7,697 nt of DNA from contig JABGQJ010000365.1 in the NCBI GenBank assembly GCA_018648945.1, positions 1-7,697 on the forward strand, given 5' to 3'. How positions within the stretch are numbered: position 1 is the first letter of the stretch; each line of letters opens with the position of its first letter. Source of the stretch: Victivallales bacterium (GTDB taxonomy: Bacteria > Verrucomicrobiota > Lentisphaeria > Oligosphaerales > Lenti-02). Below, one piece after another: positions 1 through 5,426 of the stretch. The notes below the pieces were generated by a model. That model was given only the letters and a program-made list of their open reading frames with translations. It was not told the origin of the DNA and did no database searches. Position numbers and translations under genes: made by a program.

Positions 1-2
1 CC

Positions 3-446
3 GTTCTGGTTGTCACTGCGACGCCGGCCACCTATGAACTCGCGGCAGGTGAGGCATCTGTGGAGGTGACGATCAAGACGGACGAGTCGGTATTGACGTC
101 CACATCCCCGCTCTCCCTGACCGTGACCGATGCAGCTGAAGGTGACGTGCCTGTCCAGCCTGACCTCATCGGGGGTTTTACTGTCGTGCTGCCCGCCGGG
201 GTTTATACCGTCAGTCTCACCAAGCCTGACGAAGCCGGTGTTGCGGAAGCAATCGTGACAGTCACCGTTAAAGCGGCACTTATCATCGACGACGACGATG
301 ACGCCGATGACGATGACGCCGATGACGATGACGATGGCGGCGGTGGCAAGGGCAAGGGCAAGGGCAAGAGCCAAGCCTGGCACGCCTCGGACCGTGCTCG
401 CGAGCGCGCCAATGAGCGCTCTGCCGTCAGGAAGTTCGCCAAGTAG
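3..446 (+). CDS. C-terminal part of a beta-rich, probably exported protein with Asp-rich and Gly-Lys tail (5' partial)
   Basis: The reading frame is open from the first full codon of the window (position 3) to a TAG at 444-446, giving 147 residues; the true start lies upstream. The first 95 or so residues alternate hydrophobic and Thr/Ser/Val positions, with strand-turn patterns such as GGFTVVLPAGVYTVSL, as expected of an Ig-like or cadherin-like beta-sandwich of a surface protein. Next come an acidic block (D5-A-D4-A-D5), four glycines, a KGKGKGK run, and a basic, probably helical tail rich in Arg, Ala and Glu that ends in FAK. I do not recognise the family. The acidic block could bind calcium or act as a spacer, and the basic tail could contact acidic envelope polymers; both are inference. 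An internal GTG at 60 is unlikely to be the start because the beta-strand pattern continues upstream of it. The strong terminator after the stop makes this the last gene of its transcript. Confidence 0.75.
   Translation, partial: VLVVTATPATYELAAGEASVEVTIKTDESVLTSTSPLSLTVTDAAEGDVPVQPDLIGGFTVVLPAGVYTVSLTKPDEAGVAEAIVTVTVKAALIIDDDDDADDDDADDDDDGGGGKGKGKGKSQAWHASDRARERANERSAVRKFAK
291..335 (+). repeat. 15-bp coding tandem repeat (Asp-rich), 3 copies
   Basis: Three 15-bp units lie end to end at 291-305, 306-320 and 321-335. The consensus is GATGACGATGACGCC: the first unit has GAC for the first codon and the third has GAT for the last. Each unit encodes DDDDA or DDDDD. The length is a multiple of three, so copy-number change by slippage would lengthen or shorten the acidic block without breaking the frame. 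Confidence 0.85.
345..368 (+). repeat. 6-bp coding tandem repeat GGCAAG, 4 copies (Gly-Lys run)
   Basis: Four perfect head-to-tail copies of GGCAAG encode GKGKGKGK. They sit 9 bp after the Asp-coding repeat, separated from it by three glycine codons (336-344). The abrupt switch from a run of negative charge to a run of positive charge is the striking feature of this tail. Confidence 0.85.
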
Positions 447-480
447 AAGTTCCGCTACGGCGATGGGGCCGTAACATTCT

Positions 481-533
481 GCACCCGCGAGTGGCGTTGG
501 CACCCAGCCCCCACTCGCGGGTGCTCTTGTTTT
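481..533 (+). terminator. Intrinsic (Rho-independent) terminator after the Asp-rich gene
   Basis: A perfect 14-bp inverted repeat (GCACCCGCGAGTGG at 481-494 pairing with 511-524) encloses a 16-nt loop. It is followed directly by the T-rich tail TCTTGTTTT at 525-533. It starts 34 nt after the stop codon at 446. A second, smaller perfect hairpin (TACGGC at 456-461 with GCCGTA at 468-473) lies between the stop and this stem. The stem is GC-rich and the T-tract is on the + strand, so it should end transcription of the upstream gene and insulate the downstream operon. Confidence 0.88.
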
Positions 534-540
534 GGCCTGT

Positions 541-562
541 CCGGTTCTCGGTTGCGAACCGG
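541..562. promoter_or_regulatory. Perfect 7-bp dyad, possible operator
   Basis: CCGGTTC at 541-547 is repeated inverted as GAACCGG at 556-562, with an 8-nt spacer. No T-run follows, so it is not a second terminator. Its right half overlaps the -35-like hexamer of the candidate promoter at 552-580, a position where a dimeric regulator could act. No regulator gene is visible in the window, and a 7-bp dyad can occur by chance in GC-rich DNA. Confidence 0.3.
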
Positions 563-580
563 TGGGCTGGGGGGTACAGT
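552..580 (+). promoter_or_regulatory. Candidate sigma70-type promoter for the four-gene operon
   Basis: TTGCGA at 552-557 (4 of 6 matches to TTGACA) and TACAGT at 575-580 (4 of 6 to TATAAT) are separated by exactly 17 nt. The site lies between the upstream terminator and the first gene of the operon. Transcription would begin near 587 and leave a leader of about 28 nt before the ATG at 615. The hexamers are imperfect and the spacer is G-rich, so this is a suggestion only. Confidence 0.3.
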
Positions 581-600
581 CGCGGTCACAATCCCCACCA

Positions 601-606
601 GAGGAG
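601..606 (+). promoter_or_regulatory. Shine-Dalgarno site fixing the start of the fusion gene
   Basis: GAGGAG ends 8 nt before the ATG at 615, which is near-ideal spacing. It decides in favour of ATG 615 over an in-frame TTG at 552, whose 21 extra codons would encode a Gly/Pro-rich segment lying before the beta-strand that carries the SGNH catalytic serine. Confidence 0.8.
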
Positions 607-614
607 CCCCTCCC

Positions 615-2723
615 ATGCGCGTGATTTGCTTTGGCGACAGCCTCACCTCCTGCGGCAGTGAAGATGGCCGGTATAGCGACGTTCTACAGAGCCGTTTCCC
701 GGAGCACGAGATCATCAACAAGGGTGTCGGGGGCGAGACCTTCGTCGATGCGAAGGAACGGTTGCAGGAGGATGTGCTGGACCTGAAGCCGGACATGGTG
801 ATCGTGGAATTCGGTGCCAACGACTGGTGGCAGGACGAACGCCCCTACACGGCCTGGGCGCAGGATCTGGAGGATGTCGTCCTCGCCTGCCAGGGAATCG
901 GGGCCAAGGTGATGGTGTTGGGCGTTTTCTGGCCCTACCGGAATGGCGCTGGGGAACTGGTCGAGAAAAGCTACGGGATCGATGAGCGGGCGCTGGCCTT
1001 CCGCGAGCTGGAGAAGGCGACGGCCGAAAGGCTCGGTTGCGATTACATCCCCAACCACCAACTGGAGATCATCGAGGACCGCTGCTGCTGGCGGGACCGG
1101 AACCACCCGAACGAGAACGGGAATCGGTCGGTGGCCAGCGTGCTGGAACCCGTTCTGGAGAAGCTCCTCGACTGCAAGGCAAAGGCCATCCGCAAGGAGC
1201 ATCCACTGACCACCCGCGATATGTGGGACGAGGCGGTGCTCCTGGCTGGGGACAAGCTGGCCGCGGTGTTTGGCGACTGCCGCCTGACCTTCGCGGAGGC
1301 CGAAGCAAAGGTCATCCAGCTAGCCGCTGGCCTGCAACAGGCGACCGGCGTGGAACGGCCCCGAGTGGCAGTGTTCCTCCCCAACTGCCTGGAGTACTTC
1401 CTGATCTACTGGGCAGTGGCCAAGGTCGGCGGCGAAATTGTGCCCCTGAACACCTGGCTGAAGGAGGATAGCCTGACCGCCATCTTCGCCAACATCCAGC
1501 CGGACGCGATGATCGTGCAGAGCAAGATGGACAAGGTAGCCCTGAAGGCTGCAGCCCAACAGGACAAGCTGGCTCTCGCCGCCCTGAAGCCCAGTGAAGG
1601 GCTGGCGAATCTCGCAGATTGGTTTGTGGACGCCACGCCCACGACTCCGGAGATCGATCCGGGCGATGTCTCCATCATCATGCACACCTCGGGAACCACC
1701 TCGATCCCGAAGGGCGCAGTGATGCGCCACTCGGACCTGATCTTCAATGTGATGACCACGATCAACGCGCAGAAATTCGTGCCCAGCGACGTGCATCTGA
1801 TCGTCAATCCCATGTTCCATGCGACTGCCCTGTACAGCTCCCTCCCGGCGGCAGCCTACCAGAAGGCACCGGTCATCATCACCAACGACACCACGCCGGA
1901 CGGTCTGCTCCGCCTGATCGAGACCGAGCACTGTTCGACATTCCTGACCGTCCCGAGCATCCTCCAGCGGGTGGTGACCACCCCCGGCCTGGCGGAAATC
2001 GACACCTCGTCGCTGCGGGTGATCGGCTACGCAGGCTCCTTCATGCCGGTGAAGATCGTGCGAGCCCTGCAGGCGGCCTTCCCCGAGGTGGCCTTGCACA
2101 ATTTCTTCGGCCTCACCGAGACCACTTCCGCCACGCACGCCATGGACGGCGAAGCCACCGAGGAACGCCCCGCCTCCATCGGGCGGCTCCTGCCCTTTGT
2201 CGAGGCGATCATCGTGAACGAAGACCACAACCCCGTGCCGGCCGACACGGTGGGCGAACTGCTCTTTGCCCGCAGCAACGTGATTCAGGGCTACATCAAC
2301 CAACCCGGACGGCTCGAAGAGGCATTCGTGGAGGTGGATGGACGCCAGTGGTTCAACACGGGCGACCTCGCTGCCGTGGATGAGGAGGGCTACTTCTTCA
2401 TCAAGGGGCGCAAGAAGGACATGATCATCGTCGGCGGCGAGAACGTGTACGCCAGCGAAGTGGAAGCGGCGATCATGGGGTTGGACGAGGTGAGGGAAAC
2501 CGCCGTGAAAGGCATGCCAGCCACCGGCATCCGCGAATCCCTGGGCGAGATGATCAGGGCCTTTGTCGTGCCCGAGCCTGGCGTCGAACTGACCGAAACC
2601 GATATCCGCCGGCATTGCCACCGCGTACTGCCCTCCTACAAGATCCCCCATGTGATCGAGTTCCTCGACGCCCTCCCCCGCAACCCCTCAGGCAAGGTGG
2701 TCAAGGCCGATCTGCCGGTGTAG
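615..2723 (+). CDS. Bifunctional SGNH/GDSL hydrolase - acyl-CoA synthetase (ANL superfamily) fusion
   Basis: This is a 702-residue protein in one uninterrupted frame. Residues 1-195 form an SGNH hydrolase: block I FGDSLT with Ser9, block II NKGVGGET with Gly40, block III GANDWW with Asn69, and block V DRNHPNENG with Asp161 and His164. All four namesake residues are therefore present, which predicts an esterase or deacylase. Residues from about 199 to 702 form an adenylate-forming ligase. They carry the P-loop TSGTTSIPKG (358-367), FFGLTET (497-503), NTGDL with Asp584, the hinge region GRKKDMIIVGGENVY (598-612), and the C-terminal PSGKVVK with the probable catalytic Lys694. The expected reaction is acid + ATP + CoA giving acyl-CoA; the substrate cannot be read from sequence. 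There is no signal peptide or membrane segment, so both halves should be cytoplasmic. The P-loop has Ser where Gly is commonest (TSGTTG). The gene is probably first in the operon. Each domain call is firm; coupling between them is inference. Confidence 0.9.
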   Translation: MRVICFGDSLTSCGSEDGRYSDVLQSRFPEHEIINKGVGGETFVDAKERLQEDVLDLKPDMVIVEFGANDWWQDERPYTAWAQDLEDVVLACQGIGAKVMVLGVFWPYRNGAGELVEKSYGIDERALAFRELEKATAERLGCDYIPNHQLEIIEDRCCWRDRNHPNENGNRSVASVLEPVLEKLLDCKAKAIRKEHPLTTRDMWDEAVLLAGDKLAAVFGDCRLTFAEAEAKVIQLAAGLQQATGVERPRVAVFLPNCLEYFLIYWAVAKVGGEIVPLNTWLKEDSLTAIFANIQPDAMIVQSKMDKVALKAAAQQDKLALAALKPSEGLANLADWFVDATPTTPEIDPGDVSIIMHTSGTTSIPKGAVMRHSDLIFNVMTTINAQKFVPSDVHLIVNPMFHATALYSSLPAAAYQKAPVIITNDTTPDGLLRLIETEHCSTFLTVPSILQRVVTTPGLAEIDTSSLRVIGYAGSFMPVKIVRALQAAFPEVALHNFFGLTETTSATHAMDGEATEERPASIGRLLPFVEAIIVNEDHNPVPADTVGELLFARSNVIQGYINQPGRLEEAFVEVDGRQWFNTGDLAAVDEEGYFFIKGRKKDMIIVGGENVYASEVEAAIMGLDEVRETAVKGMPATGIRESLGEMIRAFVVPEPGVELTETDIRRHCHRVLPSYKIPHVIEFLDALPRNPSGKVVKADLPV

Positions 2724-2728
2724 GGGAA

Positions 2729-2760
2729 GGAATGGTGGAATGATGGAATGATGGAATGAT
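2729..2760. repeat. 8-bp tandem repeat GGAATGAT, 4 copies
   Basis: Four head-to-tail 8-bp units begin 6 nt after the stop of the fusion gene: GGAATGGT (one mismatch), then three exact GGAATGAT copies at 2737, 2745 and 2753. The unit length is not a multiple of three and the array lies outside any supported gene. From memory, similar GGAATGATGGAATGATGG stretches occur between genes in some uncultivated PVC-like or Hydrogenedentota-like genomes, but I cannot verify that here. Confidence 0.85.
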
Positions 2761-2766
2761 GGGACC

Positions 2767-2802
2767 GTCCCTTCTGTCCTTTGCGTCCCTTTGGCCCCTT
2801 TC
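2767..2802. repeat. Degenerate 9-bp tandem repeat GTCCCTTTG-like, 4 copies
   Basis: Four consecutive 9-mers are GTCCCTTCT (2767), GTCCTTTGC (2776), GTCCCTTTG (2785) and GCCCCTTTC (2794). They keep a strict 9-bp period with a conserved G-Y-C-C-Y start and a T-rich second half. The + strand is almost purely pyrimidine apart from G, so the other strand reads as AAAGGGAC-type units. The array starts 6 nt after the 8-bp array and ends 20 nt before the next start codon, so it would lie in the mRNA between the two genes. Confidence 0.7.
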
Positions 2803-2822
2803 CCAAATCAGAGACACAGCCG

Positions 2823-4604
2823 ATGACCACCCCCATGGATGCCTACTCAGGCGACGGACGGGCTCGCCGCACGCAGCCGGAGATCAAGCAACTCATCGAG
2901 TCTCGTCTGGAGGCCACACTGGTGCTCGGGCTTGGTGAGATGGGAGAGGTAGGCGACGCCCGTTGCGCGGGCGACCGCATTTCCGGCTACGCCGAGCGGC
3001 ATACCTACGGCGAATGGCTGGTGCCGCTGAGCGCCAAGCGAGGCATGCGTTGGCAAAGCCAGGCCGTACCGAAGAGTACGCAAGGCAAGGTGGCATTCTA
3101 TCTGTCCCTGGCGTTCGGCAATGGCTCGCCGCTACCCCAACCCAGCGGGCAGTTCGACGTGTTTGTCAACGACCGCCTGGCAGTGTCGTGCCGAGTGGTG
3201 AACCACAGTCAGATCTGGCGGGGCGAGGAATGCGTGCTTGCCTTTGCCGCGAACCGGCTGGAATCGGCGGCACCATTCGGTAGCCTCACGCTGAGTTCCA
3301 TCATTCGCGACGAAGCATTCGCCACCTTCGGCCCCGCCCTGTTGGTGGTGCCGAGCGATTGGGTTTCGCCCGGCGCACCGACGGAGCTCCGGGTCGAGGC
3401 GCGGTGTCCGGTGGAATCCACTCGCTGGCTGCAGCTGGACCAGATCCCCGGTATGCTCAACCAGACGAACATCTACCAGGTGCTGGCTCTGCTTGATCGG
3501 CGACCCCGGATCGGCAACTGGGACGTCTGCTTTGGGGACATCCACACCCACTCCGGCCAGGTGCTTGAGGAGAACGAAGGCAAGGGCTGCGGTCTCGGCT
3601 CACGCCGCGAGAACTACGAATACGCGCTGGGGCCAGGCGGCTTGGACTTCTACGCGCTGACCGACCACGAATGGCAGGTCGATCCGGCCAAGGTGGCGGA
3701 GTATCTGGCCTTGGCGCTGGAGTATGAGCAGCCGGGACGATTCGCCTGCCTGCCCGCCTTCGAATTCACCAGCTTGGTCTATGGGCACCGCAACGTCTAC
3801 TTCAGAGGGCCTGGCGGCACAGTGGTCAACGCCAACCGCACGGGGGGCCGACCGATTCTGCAACCGGCCGACTCCACCACTCCCGAAGAGCTCTGGGCCG
3901 CACTGCAGGCCACAGGAGTGCCCTTCATGACCGTGCCGCATCACCCGTCCAGCACCTCGCATCCCTGCAACCTGGGGATCTTCAACGAGGCGTTCGACCG
4001 GCTGATCGAGGTCTATTCGGTATGGGGCTCCAGCGAATACTACGGTGACTTCCCCCGTGGCGTGTCCGATCGCTACCGCACGTTGGATGTGCGCGAGGCC
4101 ATCCAACGCGGGCATCGCGTTGGGCTGATCGCCTCGGCAGATGGGCACGACGGGCATCCGGGCAACGCCCAAGGGCCGATTGTGAAGCACCATCACCAGT
4201 TCCACTTCTGCGGCAGCGGGCGCGCGGCCGTGCTGACCAACGAACTGACTCGGGAATCGGTCTTCGATGCCCTCCACGCGCGCCGTTGCTATGCCACCAC
4301 AGGCACGCCCATCGTGCTTGACGCGCGAGTGAACGGACATGTGATGGGCAGCCATCTCCCCTCCTTGCCACCGGGCGAACGCCCTCGCGTGGCGATGCAT
4401 TGCTTGGGCACAAACGGGATCGATCATGTCCGGGTAGTGCGCGATGGCCAGATTGTCCACACCGCCCCCGGACACGGCCAATTCGAGATGAACCTGGAAT
4501 GGGAGGATCGCTTGGTCACGACCGACTCCCCCCACAGCTACTACGTGCGGGTGGTGCAGATCGATCGCGAGTCCGCCTGGTCGTCCCCCGTCTGGATTGG
4601 ATAG
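2823..4604 (+). CDS. PHP-type metal-dependent hydrolase, DUF3604-like, with flanking beta-sandwich domains
   Basis: This is a 593-residue protein. Residues 60-235 look like a beta-sandwich (GNGSPLPQPSGQFDVFVNDR pattern). Residues 236-460 carry a PHP-like metal-site series: GDIHTHSG (His241, His243), LTDHE (Asp281, His282), AFEFTS (Glu314), GHRNVYF (His322), PHHPS (His373, His374) and SADGHDGHPG (Asp440, His442, His445). Residues 465-593 resemble the family's C-terminal region (HARRCYATTGTPI, then strands ending WSSPVWIG). PHP proteins typically bind two or three metal ions and cleave phosphoesters or related bonds; this one's substrate is unknown. No signal peptide or membrane segment is evident, so the cytoplasm is likeliest. 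ATG 2823 is chosen because it gives the fullest plausible N-terminus; its ribosome site is weak (GAGA, 8 nt upstream). ATG 2835 is an alternative. TTG 2781 is rejected because it would translate the repeat array. The gene sits 99 nt after the fusion gene and 7 nt before the thioesterase. Confidence 0.82.
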   Translation: MTTPMDAYSGDGRARRTQPEIKQLIESRLEATLVLGLGEMGEVGDARCAGDRISGYAERHTYGEWLVPLSAKRGMRWQSQAVPKSTQGKVAFYLSLAFGNGSPLPQPSGQFDVFVNDRLAVSCRVVNHSQIWRGEECVLAFAANRLESAAPFGSLTLSSIIRDEAFATFGPALLVVPSDWVSPGAPTELRVEARCPVESTRWLQLDQIPGMLNQTNIYQVLALLDRRPRIGNWDVCFGDIHTHSGQVLEENEGKGCGLGSRRENYEYALGPGGLDFYALTDHEWQVDPAKVAEYLALALEYEQPGRFACLPAFEFTSLVYGHRNVYFRGPGGTVVNANRTGGRPILQPADSTTPEELWAALQATGVPFMTVPHHPSSTSHPCNLGIFNEAFDRLIEVYSVWGSSEYYGDFPRGVSDRYRTLDVREAIQRGHRVGLIASADGHDGHPGNAQGPIVKHHHQFHFCGSGRAAVLTNELTRESVFDALHARRCYATTGTPIVLDARVNGHVMGSHLPSLPPGERPRVAMHCLGTNGIDHVRVVRDGQIVHTAPGHGQFEMNLEWEDRLVTTDSPHSYYVRVVQIDRESAWSSPVWIG

Positions 4605-4611
4605 GCAGGCA

Positions 4612-5388
4612 ATGGCAGAAATGCATACGGTAGGCGCGGAAGTGCGCCTGAACGAAGTTGGCGCTCTGGAAGTGCTGCGTCCCACGGTACTGCTGGACTA
4701 CCTGCTCGATGCGGCGGGGAACCACGCGAGCCGCTTGGGCGTGGGCATGGCGGCGATGAACGAACAGGGGCTGACCTGGTTCCTCTCGCGCCTGCATGTA
4801 AAGGTGAAGCGCTACCCGACCGGCGGCGAAAGCATGACCGTGCAAACCTGGCCGAGCGGCATCCAACGGTTGTTCTTCATCCGCGAATTCGTGGTGCTGG
4901 ACCAGCATGGCGCGGAACTGGCCATCGGCTCGAGCAGCTGGATTGCGGTCAATCCGGCGACCCGCCGGCCGGTGCGACCCAGCGTTCTGGGCCTGACCTT
5001 GCCCTGGAACGAGCGACGCCCCCTGCCCAGCACCTTCCCGAAGCTCCCGCTGCCCGAAGGCGAAACCATGGCCCGGACCTACCGCCCCTTGGCCTGCCAC
5101 ATCGATCAGAATCAACATGTGAACAGCACCGTCTACCCACGCTGGACCCTGGATTGTGTCCCGGAGAGGATACGGCGCACGTCTCTGCCGGCGGAACTGG
5201 AAATCGCGTACGTCAGCGAGACGCAGTACCAGGACGCCGTTCAAGCCACGACCGAAACCAGTGGTGACGCGACCCGGACCGTCCACTCCCTCACTCGGAT
5301 CGCGGACGGCACGGAGTTGCTGCGCCAGCGCACGCAATGGCGTCCTGCCGCAGATCTGTTGCGGGGCGAAGGGCAGGAGGTAGAGTAG
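4612..5388 (+). CDS. Acyl-ACP thioesterase-like protein (FatA/FatB type, double hotdog)
   Basis: This 258-residue protein has the length typical of bacterial acyl-ACP thioesterases. The N-terminal hotdog (about residues 8-125) shows [19 protein letters not shown], then [20 protein letters not shown] and [18 protein letters not shown]. The C-terminal hotdog (about 150-250) begins [21 protein letters not shown] and holds the DxNxHVN motif with Asp165, Asn167 and His169. Glu203, in AYVSETQY, fits the position of the catalytic Glu in plant FatB (YRREC). All expected catalytic residues therefore appear present. The family cleaves acyl-ACP, and in some members acyl-CoA, to free fatty acid in the cytoplasm. 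It starts 7 nt after the PHP gene's stop, so the two are probably translationally coupled. ATG 4612 has only a weak, close ribosome site (CAGG, 4606-4609), and ATG 4621 is a possible start with similar support. Beside an acyl-CoA ligase it would make opposing thioester hydrolysis and synthesis activities in one operon. Confidence 0.87.
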   Translation: MAEMHTVGAEVRLNEVGALEVLRPTVLLDYLLDAAGNHASRLGVGMAAMNEQGLTWFLSRLHVKVKRYPTGGESMTVQTWPSGIQRLFFIREFVVLDQHGAELAIGSSSWIAVNPATRRPVRPSVLGLTLPWNERRPLPSTFPKLPLPEGETMARTYRPLACHIDQNQHVNSTVYPRWTLDCVPERIRRTSLPAELEIAYVSETQYQDAVQATTETSGDATRTVHSLTRIADGTELLRQRTQWRPAADLLRGEGQEVE

Positions 5389-5413
5389 AGGCCAGCCCCC
5401 TCCCCTCGACAGC

Positions 5414-5418
5414 AGGAG
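5414..5418 (+). promoter_or_regulatory. Shine-Dalgarno site of the beta-mannosidase gene
   Basis: AGGAG ends 8 nt before ATG 5427, inside the 38-nt gap after the thioesterase stop. It supports 5427 as the start rather than the in-frame ATG 5433 two codons later, and keeps the full hydrophobic N-terminal segment in the protein. Confidence 0.75.
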
Positions 5419-5426
5419 ACCACTGG

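Noticed and set aside
456..473. Small hairpin TACGGC/GCCGTA as a terminator of its own
   Set aside because: The 6-bp stem has no T-run after it and sits just before the much stronger terminator at 481-533; at most it is an accessory structure.
552..614. N-terminal extension of the SGNH-ligase gene from TTG 552
   Set aside because: The extra 21 residues are Gly/Pro-rich and precede the beta-strand that should open the SGNH fold. ATG 615 has a strong, well-spaced GAGGAG. The extension would also cover the candidate promoter.
1320..2651. Long open frame of about 443 codons on the minus strand
   Set aside because: It lies entirely antisense to the acyl-CoA ligase domain, whose motifs are unmistakable. 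Its translation is His/Gly/Val-rich with no recognisable motif, as expected for the complement of a GC-biased gene.
1221..2723. Separate internal start for the ligase at ATG 1221 (two genes rather than a fusion)
   Set aside because: The nearest purine-rich site (AAGGAG at 1194-1199) is 21 nt away, too far to serve it, and the frame is continuous with the SGNH domain without stop or frameshift. A secondary internal start cannot be wholly excluded.
2781..2822. N-terminal extension of the PHP-type gene from TTG 2781
   Set aside because: It would translate part of the 9-bp tandem array, has no ribosome site, and adds no family-like sequence.
3600..4685. Open frame of about 361 codons on the minus strand
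   Set aside because: It is antisense to the PHP-type gene and runs into the thioesterase gene, with low-complexity composition and no domain pattern. It is a shadow frame.
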